NCBI GenBank assembly: GCA_016282415.1
Contig: JAEEKO010000073.1
Coordinates: 1-39,261 of the forward strand
DNA length: 39,261 nt
Source: Caryophanales bacterium
GTDB lineage: Bacteria; Bacillota_I; Bacilli_A; RF39; UBA660
Direction of reading: 5' to 3'
Both the position numbers and the translations under genes were made by a program. The notes under the pieces are model-generated. The model had not been told where the DNA came from, searched no databases, and was given only the letters and a program-made list of their open reading frames with translations. This document shows positions 1 to 7,477 of the stretch, one piece after another. Positions within the stretch are counted from its first letter, which is position 1. Every line of letters begins with the position of its first letter.

Positions 1-864
1 GTTGAAATATTAAAACATTGGATGCCAGTTGAGTTATATGTGGGAGGTCCGGAACATGCTGTCGGTCATCTCATTTCTTCTCGTATTTGGAATAATTACT
101 TATATGATAAAGGATTATCTCCAGTAAAAGAACCGTTTAAAAAATTAGTTCATCAAGGAATGATTTTAGGATCTAATGGTATTAAAATGGGTAAACGTTT
201 CCCAGAATATGTTGTTAATCCATCTGATGTTGTTAGAGATTATGGTGCTGATACCTTAAGACTTTATGAAATGTTTATGGGGCCACTTGAAGCTTCTAAG
301 CCTTGGTCAAATCAAGGTGTTGAAGGTGCTCGAAAATTCCTTGATCGTGTATGGCGTTTAATAATTGAAGATAATAAAATTAGTGAAGAAGTAAATAAAA
401 ACTTAGAAGTGCCATATAATAAAATGGTTAAGAAAGTTACTAATGATTTTGAAGCATTATCATTTAATACTGCTATTTCTGAAATGATGGTATTTATTAA
501 TGCTTGTTATAAAGAAGAAGTATTAACTAAATCATATATTGAAGGTTTTGTTAAATTATTAAATCCAATTTGTCCACATATTACTGAAGAAATGTGGGAA
601 AAATTAGGACACAATAATACCATTGCTTATGAATCATGGCCAACATATGATGAAGCTAAAACCGTTGATGATGAAATCGAAATTGGGGTTCAAGTTAATG
701 GTAAATTAAGAGCTACTATTAAAGTAAGCGTTGATGAAGCTGAAGAATCATTAAAGGAAAAAGCTCTTTCTGAAGAAAACGTTAAGAAGTTTACCGAAGG
801 TAAAGAAATATTAAAAGTTATTGCTATTAAAGGTAAGATTGTTAATATAGTTGTAAAAGGTTAG
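1..864 (+). CDS. leuS: Leucyl-tRNA synthetase, C-terminal part (partial at window start)
   Basis: Charges tRNA-Leu with leucine in the cytoplasm. The frame is open from base 1, so the gene starts outside the window and only the last 287 residues are present. Visible are the end of the class I catalytic fold ([17 protein letters not shown]), the signature loop ([13 protein letters not shown]), the typical stretch [17 protein letters not shown], the anticodon-binding helical domain ([15 protein letters not shown]) and the small C-terminal domain ([13 protein letters not shown]). The KMSKS loop reads KMGKR and is one residue longer than the common KMSKSxGN form; KMGK is known in some LeuRS enzymes. 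A hairpin terminator overlaps the stop codon. Identity is firm. Confidence 0.97.
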   Translation, partial: VEILKHWMPVELYVGGPEHAVGHLISSRIWNNYLYDKGLSPVKEPFKKLVHQGMILGSNGIKMGKRFPEYVVNPSDVVRDYGADTLRLYEMFMGPLEASKPWSNQGVEGARKFLDRVWRLIIEDNKISEEVNKNLEVPYNKMVKKVTNDFEALSFNTAISEMMVFINACYKEEVLTKSYIEGFVKLLNPICPHITEEMWEKLGHNNTIAYESWPTYDEAKTVDDEIEIGVQVNGKLRATIKVSVDEAEESLKEKALSEENVKKFTEGKEILKVIAIKGKIVNIVVKG

Positions 865-885
865 TAGAAATACTAATCTTTTTTT
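859..885 (+). terminator. Rho-independent terminator of leuS
   Basis: GGTTAGTA (859-866) pairs with TACTAATC (871-878) across a GAAA loop, with one G-U pair, followed by seven T. The stop codon lies in the stem. The T-run leads straight into the TTGACA of the next promoter. Confidence 0.9.
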
Positions 886-928
886 GACAATTTTTTTATT
901 AAGTCTTTTTTATAATAAATTCGGTGAT
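884..928 (+). promoter_or_regulatory. Long-spacer promoter and ribosome binding site of cse60
   Basis: TTGACA (884-889) is separated by 21 bp from a perfect TATAAT (911-916), and GGTGAT (923-928) follows after 6 nt. The TGACA-to-GGTGAT distance of 38 nt is identical at spoIIGA and sirA. A 21-22 bp spacer is typical of Spo0A-activated sigma-A promoters such as B. subtilis spoIIE and spoIIG; Spo0A control here is inferred. Confidence 0.55.
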
Positions 929-932
929 TAAA

Positions 933-1109
933 GTGAAGGTAAAACTGTTTGATGAATCCGATGAAATTGATTTACAAAACGCAATAAATTCGTTTTTAAA
1001 TAGTGGAACTTATGATATAATTGATATTAGGTATCAAGTTGCTATATCAATGACGCATGAAGAACAAATTTATTGTTTTTCAGCGATGGTGATATATCAT
1101 GAAGGTTGA
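933..1109 (+). CDS. cse60: Sporulation protein Cse60 homologue
   Basis: Small acidic protein of 58 residues of the Cse60 family, which in B. subtilis is made in the mother cell under sigma-E; its molecular role is unknown. The family pattern is clear: VKLFDESDEIDLQNAINSFL near the start, and EEQIYCFSAMVIY at the end. I chose GTG 933 because GGTGAT lies 4 nt upstream, the spacing used by many genes here; an upstream GTG at 924 overlaps that site. The 3' end overlaps the next gene by 11 nt, suggesting translational coupling with the flippase. Its promoter resembles those of spoIIGA and sirA, which fits a sporulation role. Confidence 0.85.
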   Translation: MKVKLFDESDEIDLQNAINSFLNSGTYDIIDIRYQVAISMTHEEQIYCFSAMVIYHEG

Positions 1110-2757
1110 GTGGTTTAAAGTGAAAAAAAGTAGTTTTGTTGAAGGAACTATTATTGCAACATTAGCAATTGTTTTTACTAAATTATTAGGAATGTTATAT
1201 GTTATACCATTTTATGCAACTGTTGGTAAAATGGGTGGTGCTTTATATGCTTATGCTTATAACATTTATATTATTTTCTTAGATATTTCAACAGCCGGTA
1301 TTCCAACTGCAATGAGTAAGATTATTAATGAATATGATACTTTAAAATATAAAGACGCTAAATATCGAGCTTTTAAAATTGGTCGAAATATTATTCTTAT
1401 TATTTCCTTAATTGCCTTTTTAGTATTAATGATATTTGCACCATTAATTGCTAAAATGTTAATTGGTGATATGAAGGGTGGAAATTCAATTAGTGATGTA
1501 GCATTTACGATTCGTGCTGTTGCATTTGCGTTATTAGTTATTCCGTTCCTTGCTGTATCAAAAGGTTATTTACAGGGTCATAAAGTTATTAATATATCTT
1601 CAGTAAGTCAAGTAATTGAACAAATTGTTAGAATTGCGGTAATCTTAGTTGGTAGTTATGTTGTTTATAAAGTATTAGGATTACCACTTAAATATGCTAT
1701 TGGACTTGCTGTATCCGGTGCTTTCTTTGGTGGATTATTTGCGTACTTATATGTCTTTGTTAAGATGAAAGTTAATAAAAAACAATTAGATTTAACTGGT
1801 AATTTAACGAAAGATGATATTAGTAATAAGGAAATTGTTAAAAAGATTTTTAATTATGCCATTCCATTTATAATTATTAGTGCTTGCATGAGTATCTATA
1901 ATTTTGTGAATATGGTCTTTATTAATCGTACTTTAGCTTATTTAAATTATGATGCGAAGACAGTTGAGTATATTACGACATCAATTACCACATGGGCACC
2001 AAAGATTAGTATGATTATTACTTCTTTAGCAATGGGTATGACAATTAGTTTAATTCCAAATATTGTTGAAGCCTTTACATTAAAAAAATGGGATTTAGTT
2101 AATGAAAGATTTAATAAAGCCTTACAAATTATTATTTTTGTTAGTTTACCAGCATGTGTTGGAATTATGTTGCTAGCTAGACCGGTATGGACTATTTTCT
2201 ATGGAAGAGATGTTTTAGGATATCATATATTAACCGTTTGTATTATCGTACCATTAATTCAAAATGTATTTATGATTACCCAATCAACTTTACAAAGTTT
2301 AAACAAATTTAAAGCAGTTTATATTAGTACTATTTTAGGTTTAATACTAAATGCTTCTTTAGATATACCATTAATGATATTATTTGATAAGTTTGGATTA
2401 GCTTATGTTGGTGCTACAATTGCTACCATTGTTGGTTATAGTTTATCAATTGTAATTGCTCTTACTTTATTAAAGAAGGAACATCAACTACATTATGGTG
2501 CTACTTTCAAAATGACTTTAAAAACATTAATACCATTAGTTATTATGATTGCAACTGTAGTCGGATTAAAATTAGTTATTCCATATGTTGATGGTAAGTT
2601 ATATATAATTGGATATATTGCGGTTATTAGTGTTACGGGAGCATTAGTATATTTATTTGTTAGTTATAAAATGGGTATTTTAGAAAGTGCTTTTGGTAAA
2701 GAATACTTAAATAGAATCATGAAAAAACTTACCTTTGGTAAGCTTCAAATTAAATAA
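1099..2757 (+). CDS. MurJ/SpoVB/YtgP-type lipid flippase (MOP superfamily)
   Basis: Polytopic membrane protein of 552 residues with about 14 hydrophobic segments, of the polysaccharide-transport/MATE-like superfamily that includes YtgP (lipid II flippase) and SpoVB of Bacillus. Likely role: moving undecaprenyl-linked wall precursors across the membrane during growth or cortex synthesis. Family marks are FVEGTIIATLAIVFTKLLGM at the start, FYATVGKMGGALYAYAYNIY, STAGIPTAMSK and FLAVSKGYLQGHKV. The start at 1099 has GGTGAT 5 nt upstream and overlaps cse60. YtgP versus SpoVB cannot be decided from sequence alone; coupling to cse60 mildly favours a sporulation function. The 3' end overlaps a convergent gene by 8 nt. 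Confidence 0.85.
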   Translation: MKVEWFKVKKSSFVEGTIIATLAIVFTKLLGMLYVIPFYATVGKMGGALYAYAYNIYIIFLDISTAGIPTAMSKIINEYDTLKYKDAKYRAFKIGRNIILIISLIAFLVLMIFAPLIAKMLIGDMKGGNSISDVAFTIRAVAFALLVIPFLAVSKGYLQGHKVINISSVSQVIEQIVRIAVILVGSYVVYKVLGLPLKYAIGLAVSGAFFGGLFAYLYVFVKMKVNKKQLDLTGNLTKDDISNKEIVKKIFNYAIPFIIISACMSIYNFVNMVFINRTLAYLNYDAKTVEYITTSITTWAPKISMIITSLAMGMTISLIPNIVEAFTLKKWDLVNERFNKALQIIIFVSLPACVGIMLLARPVWTIFYGRDVLGYHILTVCIIVPLIQNVFMITQSTLQSLNKFKAVYISTILGLILNASLDIPLMILFDKFGLAYVGATIATIVGYSLSIVIALTLLKKEHQLHYGATFKMTLKTLIPLVIMIATVVGLKLVIPYVDGKLYIIGYIAVISVTGALVYLFVSYKMGILESAFGKEYLNRIMKKLTFGKLQIK

Positions 2758-3043
2758 TATACATATTATTAGAATCATCATCGGTATTAGAATAAAGCGT
2801 TGATGATTCTAATTTATTTATGCGTTCATTTAAGCGAGTGATGCTACGTTCGATTTTAGCAAATCTTGCTTCATAGTCAGAATACATATTATCATTATTA
2901 GGAGCCATATTAGGAATTATGTTAGGGTTAGGATAGTTTCCTTGATAAAAGTTGTTTGCTTCATTAAAACCATAACTATATGGGTTTGCAAAACTAGTCA
3001 TTTGATTATTAGATTGACTAAAGAAGCTATTACGATTTTTCAT
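2750..3043 (-). CDS. Small Asn-rich coiled-coil protein, possibly spore associated
   Basis: A 97-residue protein I do not recognise. The first 55 residues are rich in Asn, Pro, Tyr and Phe (NPYSYGFNEANNFYQGNYPN), low-complexity composition often seen in spore-coat proteins. Residues 58-78 (RFAKIERSITRLNERINKLES) form a short amphipathic coiled coil. ATG 3043 was chosen because AGGAGGT lies 7 nt upstream; an in-frame start further upstream lacks such a site. It is a minus-strand gene among plus-strand genes, its 3' end overlaps the flippase by 8 nt, and it diverges from trmB. The coat assignment is inference from composition only. Confidence 0.7.
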   Translation of the reverse strand: MKNRNSFFSQSNNQMTSFANPYSYGFNEANNFYQGNYPNPNIIPNMAPNNDNMYSDYEARFAKIERSITRLNERINKLESSTLYSNTDDDSNNMYII

Positions 3044-3095
3044 GACTCTACCTCCTAATATTAAAATATGATAAATCAATAAAGAGGTGAATTAA

Positions 3096-3722
3096 ATGCG
3101 CTTAAGAAATTTAAAAAATAATAGTGAATTAATCAATAATTGCAACTTTTTAGTTAAAAGTCCTGATGAATATAAAGGCAAATGGAAAGAAAATTTTGTC
3201 AATAGTGAAAATCCAATTCATTTAGAAATTGGTATGGGTAAGGGTAAGTTCATTTATGAAATGGCTAAGAAATATCCAAATATTAATTTTATTGGACTAG
3301 AAAAATATGATAACGTTATGGCTCGAGCAATTAAAAAAATGCCTGAGATGTTACCTAATTTACTTTTAATTAATACGGATGCTTTAAATATAGCTAGTAT
3401 TTTTGATCATGAAATTAGTACGGTTTATTTAAACTTTTCAGATCCATGGCCTAAGAAAAGACATGCTAATCGTCGCTTAACTAGTGAAACTTTTTTAGCA
3501 ATTTATGATCATATTTTTAAAGACGAAAATATTATTATTCAAAAAACGGATAATATTCTATTATTTGGTTATTCTTTACAAAGTTTAAGCATGTATGGTT
3601 ATAAGTTCAAAGAAGTAACCTTGGATTTAGCAAATACCGATATTCCTAATGTAACTACGGAATATGAAGAAAAGTTTATGAATGAAGGAACTAAAATAAA
3701 TTATTTATATGCTATTAAATAG
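3096..3722 (+). CDS. trmB: tRNA (guanine-N7-)-methyltransferase
   Basis: Methylates G46 of tRNA with S-adenosylmethionine. At 208 residues it is the usual length. The SAM-binding motif HLEIGMGKGKFIYEMAKKYP (about 43-62), the acidic strand NFIGLEKYDNVMARA, and the family signature YLNFSDPWPKKRHANRRLT (about 112-130) are all intact, as is the C-terminal TDIPNVTTEYEEKF region involved in substrate recognition. The start is supported by AGAGGTGA 5 nt upstream. The gene stands between a divergent small gene and a lipoprotein gene with its own -10 box. Confidence 0.97.
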   Translation: MRLRNLKNNSELINNCNFLVKSPDEYKGKWKENFVNSENPIHLEIGMGKGKFIYEMAKKYPNINFIGLEKYDNVMARAIKKMPEMLPNLLLINTDALNIASIFDHEISTVYLNFSDPWPKKRHANRRLTSETFLAIYDHIFKDENIIIQKTDNILLFGYSLQSLSMYGYKFKEVTLDLANTDIPNVTTEYEEKFMNEGTKINYLYAIK

Positions 3723-3726
3723 ATTT

Positions 3727-3749
3727 ATGGTATAATTTTTAGTAGAGGT
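3727..3749 (+). promoter_or_regulatory. Promoter with extended -10 for the lipoprotein gene
   Basis: TGGTATAAT (TATAAT 3731-3736) is an extended -10 element directly after the trmB stop; no good -35 is visible. AGAGG follows at 3744-3748, before ATG 3756. Confidence 0.5.
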
Positions 3750-3755
3750 TATAGT

Positions 3756-4391
3756 ATGAAAATAAGAAAAATATTACTAATTGTGATTAGTATCTTATTG
3801 GTTAGTGGTTGTTCAACTGTTAATCGTATGAGTTACCAAGAAATAATTAATAAAACTAAGAGCAGTAATAGTTTATCAAATGTAACAAGACGTGGTTATA
3901 AATATTACATTCCAAAGGGAATTAAATTAATTAACAACAAAGATTTTAATGAGATCTTAATGGATCAAGATAATGTCTATTATTTATATGTTGATGTTGT
4001 AAGTTATTACAATAATGTAAAATTTGATTATAAAATTAATAAGAATGCTTACTATAGTCAAAAATTAGATAATGGTTATTTAGAGATTAACAAAACCGAA
4101 GATAACAAATATCTCATTGAAATTATGGATAATTATGCTAAAATAGAAGTAATAGTTAATGAAAAAAATATTAAGAAAGCATTAACGTATAGTAATATTT
4201 TAATATCATCTGTTGATTATAAATATGACGTTTTAGATAACATGATGAAAGATGATTCATTTAATACATCAGAAATCGAATTTAATATCTTTAAAACGGT
4301 AGCTAGTGATTCTGATTTTGCAACATATGAAGAACAATATGGTCAATATAATGAAAATGATGATGTTAAAGATAGTGATTTAATAGAATAG
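3756..4391 (+). CDS. Hypothetical lipoprotein
   Basis: A 211-residue protein with a lipoprotein signal peptide: basic N-terminus MKIRKI, hydrophobic core, then lipobox VSGC with the lipidated Cys at 19. It should be matured by the LspA encoded further along. The mature part is rich in Tyr, Asn and Lys with alternating strands (YKYYIPKGIKLINN, VYYLYVDVVSYYNNVKFDYKINKNAYYS), suggesting an extracytoplasmic beta-rich domain, and ends in an acidic tail (NENDDVKDSDL). I do not recognise a family. It heads a tight run of five genes (3756-6552) that together look like an envelope-related operon. Confidence 0.8.
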   Translation: MKIRKILLIVISILLVSGCSTVNRMSYQEIINKTKSSNSLSNVTRRGYKYYIPKGIKLINNKDFNEILMDQDNVYYLYVDVVSYYNNVKFDYKINKNAYYSQKLDNGYLEINKTEDNKYLIEIMDNYAKIEVIVNEKNIKKALTYSNILISSVDYKYDVLDNMMKDDSFNTSEIEFNIFKTVASDSDFATYEEQYGQYNENDDVKDSDLIE

Positions 4392-4401
4392 GATTGGTGT
4401 T

Positions 4402-5451
4402 ATGAAACTATTAGATAAATTAAAAGATATCTTATTTGATGAAGAAGAGGAAGAAGTAGAAGAAAACGTTGTTCCTAAAAAAGTTATTAAACATGAGGTA
4501 TCTGAAAAAGTTGAAAAGGTTGAAGAAAAAGTTGAAGAAGAAAAACCCGTTGATAATAATATCAATTTAGAAAATACTTTTAAATTTCCATTATTTGATG
4601 AACAAGAATTTGAAAGTACTAAACCTAAATCTATTCTTGAACCTAAGAAAAACTTTGGGTTAGATGAAATTGAAACTTATCGTAGCGAATTTCATCGTGA
4701 AGAGAAAAAGCCAATTAAGGAATTAAATGTTGAACCTGATTATGATGCGTTCTTAAGTGAAAAGCCAAAGGAAAAAGGTGTATTTAAACCATCACCAATT
4801 ATTTCACCAGTATATGGTATTTTAAATAAGAATTATGATAAAGATTCAATTCAAGATATTGGGGAATTAAATACAACAACTTTACCATCTAGTAAACCTA
4901 AAACTTTAAATGTAGATGATGTTCGTAAGAAAGCGTTTGGACAATTAGATAGTGAAATTAAATCAATTGAAGAATTAAATCCTACTAAAGTTACAATTAC
5001 AGAGATTATTACTAACCCAGATAATGATGATGATCGTATTCCAGATGTTTCGGATACGATGGAATTAAAACAAACTTTAACGGGGATTAGAGAAAACTTA
5101 GAAAACATTAGTGGTAAGATGGCAGATATTGAAACTAAGGTTGATAATCATTTTGAAACTGAAGATGAATTAGATAAGCCAAGAAATGCTGTTGAATTAT
5201 TAAATCAAATCGAAGATGAATTAGATAAAACATTAGAATTAAGAAAACAAGATTTAGAAGAAATTAAAGATGATTATCTAGATGATTTTGAAGATGTTAA
5301 ATATGATGATGTTGATGAAGTAGAAGATGCAATCGAAGAAAAAGTTGCTGATGAACCATCAAAAAATGATACTGATAATAGTGATGAATTATTTAATTTA
5401 ATCGATGCAATGTATGATAATACTGAAGATACAACTGATGAAACAGAATAA
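4402..5451 (+). CDS. Hypothetical acidic coiled-coil protein
   Basis: A 349-residue cytoplasmic protein with no signal peptide or membrane segment, strongly acidic and mostly disordered by composition. The N-terminal amphipathic segment MKLLDKLKDILF could bind membrane. A Glu/Lys/Val run follows (about 14-48). Residues about 128-146 contain a compact hydrophobic motif, FKPSPIISPVYGILNKNY, that looks conserved and could be a docking peptide. Residues about 225-290 form a heptad-like coiled coil (LKQTLTGIRENLENISGKM). It begins 10 nt after the lipoprotein stop and is followed by membrane and YtxH genes. A scaffold role in envelope or division is possible but not shown. Confidence 0.75.
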   Translation: MKLLDKLKDILFDEEEEEVEENVVPKKVIKHEVSEKVEKVEEKVEEEKPVDNNINLENTFKFPLFDEQEFESTKPKSILEPKKNFGLDEIETYRSEFHREEKKPIKELNVEPDYDAFLSEKPKEKGVFKPSPIISPVYGILNKNYDKDSIQDIGELNTTTLPSSKPKTLNVDDVRKKAFGQLDSEIKSIEELNPTKVTITEIITNPDNDDDRIPDVSDTMELKQTLTGIRENLENISGKMADIETKVDNHFETEDELDKPRNAVELLNQIEDELDKTLELRKQDLEEIKDDYLDDFEDVKYDDVDEVEDAIEEKVADEPSKNDTDNSDELFNLIDAMYDNTEDTTDETE

Positions 5452-5473
5452 TTAATTAGAAAAGAGGATAAAA

Positions 5474-5782
5474 ATGGAAACACTACAAAACATATTACCA
5501 ATAATTATTGATTTTTTAATAATAATTATCTTAATAGTTGGCATAATATTAGGTATAAGAGCAATTATTACCATCGGTAAAGTTGATAAGATTGTTGATG
5601 ATGTTAATGATAAAGTTGAATCATTAAATGGATTCTTTTCAGTACTTGATTTTATAACTGATCGTATGTCATCAATTAGTGATATTTTCTTCGACGGAAT
5701 ATCAAGTTTGTTTGGTGGTTTTGTTGCTTCTCGAATTCGTCATCAAAAGAGAAAGGATGATCAAGAAGATGAAGAAGAGTAG
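5474..5782 (+). CDS. Single-pass membrane protein, DUF948-like
   Basis: A 102-residue protein with one N-terminal membrane helix (about 8-31, ILPIIIDFLIIIILIVGIIL), an amphipathic helix with heptad spacing (KVDKIVDDVNDKVESLNGFF), and a charged C-terminus (RHQKRKDDQEDEEE). The layout resembles DUF948/YtxG-type general-stress proteins that pair with YtxH, and a YtxH gene indeed follows, overlapping by 14 nt. AGAGG 9 nt upstream supports the start. The DUF948 resemblance is architectural rather than a firm sequence match. Confidence 0.75.
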   Translation: METLQNILPIIIDFLIIIILIVGIILGIRAIITIGKVDKIVDDVNDKVESLNGFFSVLDFITDRMSSISDIFFDGISSLFGGFVASRIRHQKRKDDQEDEEE

Positions 5783-6251
5783 TGGTTGGGGCAAATTCTT
5801 TTTAGGAGCTGCCGTTGGTGCTGGGTTGGCCCTTTTATTCGCACCACAAAGTGGTAAAGAAACCAGAGCAATGTTATGGAATAAAATGGTATACCTAAAG
5901 AAAAAACTTGAAGAAATTGAACCTGAAGATGTTAAGAATAAAGCTATTGAAATAATGGATGATATTAAAACAACCTTAAGAGATTTAGATAAAGAAAAAG
6001 TAAAAGAAATAATTCAAGAAAAAAGCTTATATGCAATTGCTAAAGCTGATGAATTAATTACGCTTGCTAAAGAAAAAGGAACACCTGTGTTCCAAAAAGC
6101 AGCATATGATATTAAAGATAAAACTAGTGATGTATTAAAAGATGTTGCTAATAAATTAGATGAATCTAATGAAAAATCACCAGTTAAAAAAATTGCGACT
6201 AAGAAAACTACAACTAAGAAAGCAGTTAAGAAAAATGCAAGAACAGCCTAA
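5769..6251 (+). CDS. YtxH domain protein
   Basis: A 160-residue protein starting with the YtxH signature: WGKFFLGAAVGAGLALLFAP followed by SGKETR, a single glycine-rich membrane helix. Then comes a long helical region (LKKKLEEIEPEDVKNKAIEI) and a Lys/Thr-rich tail (KKIATKKTTTKKAVKK) resembling histone-like or nucleic-acid-binding tails. In Bacillus, YtxH proteins belong to general-stress operons; function is unclear. I chose ATG 5769; AAAGG at 5752-5756 lies 12 nt upstream. The open frame extends further upstream but that part is only a shadow of the preceding gene, which it overlaps by 14 nt. Confidence 0.85.
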   Translation: MKKSSGWGKFFLGAAVGAGLALLFAPQSGKETRAMLWNKMVYLKKKLEEIEPEDVKNKAIEIMDDIKTTLRDLDKEKVKEIIQEKSLYAIAKADELITLAKEKGTPVFQKAAYDIKDKTSDVLKDVANKLDESNEKSPVKKIATKKTTTKKAVKKNARTA

Positions 6252-6552
6252 GAATTTCACAATGATTGATGAAGGCTTTACTTGCTTAGTATGTGGTAAG
6301 GAAGTTAAACCATTAAATTATTCAGCACGTGATCATTGCCCATATTGTTTATGTTCGTTACATGTTGATGTTAATCCTGGTGATCGTGCTTCCAATTGTC
6401 ATGGTATCTTAGAACCAATTGATATTGAAAAATATAAAGATACTTATAAAATAATTTATCGATGTAATAAATGTGGTTATCTTCATAAAAATAAAATTGC
6501 TAATGATGATAACTTTGATAAAATTTTAGAAATTATGAAAAGCAAAACATAA
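6235..6552 (+). CDS. RNHCP domain zinc-binding protein
   Basis: A 105-residue protein of the RNHCP family; function unknown. Typical features are present: NFTMIDEGFTCLVCGKEV, the name-giving motif here as ARDHCPYCLCSLHVD, NPGDRASNCHGILEP, and the C-terminal YRCNKCGYLHKNK. Six or more Cys in CxxC pairs indicate bound zinc. I chose ATG 6235 because the family normally begins shortly before the KNFTxIDEGFTC segment; the start lies inside the end of the YtxH gene (17 nt overlap). It closes the envelope-gene run and is followed by a terminator overlapping its last codons. Confidence 0.9.
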   Translation: MQEQPKNFTMIDEGFTCLVCGKEVKPLNYSARDHCPYCLCSLHVDVNPGDRASNCHGILEPIDIEKYKDTYKIIYRCNKCGYLHKNKIANDDNFDKILEIMKSKT

Positions 6553-6571
6553 TAAATGGTTTTGCTTTTTT
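6541..6571 (+). terminator. Rho-independent terminator after the RNHCP gene
   Basis: AGCAAAAC (6541-6548) pairs with GTTTTGCT (6559-6566), followed by a T-run. The 5' arm is inside the last codons of the gene. Confidence 0.9.
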
Positions 6572-6658
6572 ATTGCTAAAATAATGTTATATGGCGGAGT
6601 TCATTGTAGTTAAATTAAATTTCCTGCTACTTATTCTGAAGCAACTTATGTTGGTACA
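6572..6658 (+). other. Short orphan segment between two terminators (possible gene remnant or small RNA)
   Basis: About 90 nt lie between one terminator and a second hairpin-plus-T-run. Upstream, TTGCTT (6562-6567) and TGTTAT at 17 bp spacing could be a weak promoter. One frame reads FPATYSEATYVGTRLIIHE up to the T-run, which looks like the end of a degraded protein, and another holds a 24-codon hydrophobic frame from an ATG near 6594 without a good ribosome binding site. I cannot decide between remnant and small transcript. Confidence 0.25.
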
Positions 6659-6693
6659 AGATTAATTATTCATGAATCATTAATCTTTTTTTT
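6659..6693 (+). terminator. Hairpin terminator preceding spoIIGA
   Basis: AGATTAAT (6659-6666) pairs with ATTAATCT (6679-6686), with an inner palindrome ATTCATGAAT in the loop, followed by eight T. The T-run merges into TTGACA of the spoIIGA promoter. It has no gene of its own directly upstream. Confidence 0.8.
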
Positions 6694-6736
6694 GACATAA
6701 TTTTTAATCTTTATTAGATAAGATATACATGGTGAT
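6692..6736 (+). promoter_or_regulatory. Long-spacer promoter of spoIIGA-sigE
   Basis: TTGACA (6692-6697), a 21-bp spacer, then TAAGAT (6719-6724), and GGTGAT (6731-6736) 6 nt later. TGACATAATTTTTA and ATATACATGGTGAT recur at sirA with the same 16-nt spacing between them. B. subtilis spoIIG has a 22-bp spacer and needs Spo0A~P; TTTGACA matches the reversed 0A box TTCGACA at six of seven positions. Spo0A control is inferred. Confidence 0.55.
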
Positions 6737-6739
6737 CTT

Positions 6740-7477
6740 ATGTATATCGAGTTAATCATTATATTAAACTATCTTTTTGATTTTATCTTATTATTTAGTG
6801 TAAATATGGTTTTAAAAAATAATATTTCATTAACTAGATTGAGTATTGGGGCCTTATCAGGAATCTTAACAATACCATTTATTTTTTTAAAAATACCTTA
6901 TTATATAACCATTGTTATTCGATTGTTATATGGTTTAGTTATGGTTATTGTTACTTTTAAATATAAGAATATTATTTATACAATTAAGAACTTGTTGTAT
7001 TTATATATGATTTCTACCATTATTGGTGGCTTTTTATACTATTTAAGCATCGAAATTAGTTATCAGGTATTCTTAATCGTTTTAGTACCTTTTTATCTTT
7101 ATTTGGTTTATTTTATGATTAAAAAAGAAGAACGTATACGATCTTATTCTTATAATGTTAAAGTAGCAATAAATAATAATGAAATTGCTTTAAAAGGTTA
7201 TTTAGATACTGGTAATGCGGTTAAAGATTATTTATTAAATAATAAAGTTATCATTGTTTCCAATGATGTTATTAGTAAATATTTAAATAATAATATTTTT
7301 TATTACTTAAATATTAAAACGGTCAGTGGTGAAGAGTTACTACGGTGTTATAAGGTTAATAAAGTAGAGATTAATAATAAAGTAATTAATAAATGTGTTG
7401 TGGGAGTTTCATCTCATTTTGACCATAATACCTTTGATGTATTAATACCATATTACTTAGAGGAGGATATATGTTAA
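6740..7477 (+). CDS. spoIIGA: Sporulation sigma-E factor processing peptidase
   Basis: Membrane-embedded aspartic protease that removes the pro-sequence of sigma-E in the mother cell when triggered by SpoIIR from the forespore. The 245 residues contain five hydrophobic segments in the first about 125 positions, then a cytoplasmic pepsin-like domain with the catalytic motif GYLDTGN (Asp156). The family end LIPYYLE is near the C-terminus. GGTGAT 3 nt before ATG supports the start. It overlaps sigE by 7 nt, as expected for the conserved spoIIGA-sigE pair. Confidence 0.95.
   Translation: MYIELIIILNYLFDFILLFSVNMVLKNNISLTRLSIGALSGILTIPFIFLKIPYYITIVIRLLYGLVMVIVTFKYKNIIYTIKNLLYLYMISTIIGGFLYYLSIEISYQVFLIVLVPFYLYLVYFMIKKEERIRSYSYNVKVAINNNEIALKGYLDTGNAVKDYLLNNKVIIVSNDVISKYLNNNIFYYLNIKTVSGEELLRCYKVNKVEINNKVINKCVVGVSSHFDHNTFDVLIPYYLEEDIC

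Noticed and set aside
4380-5501. Ser-rich minus-strand frames opposite the acidic protein gene
   Set aside because: Low-complexity reverse reading of Glu/Asp codons, without ribosome binding sites.
5679-5768. Upstream extension of the YtxH gene
   Set aside because: It reads out of frame through the preceding gene; the YtxH signature starts right after ATG 5769.
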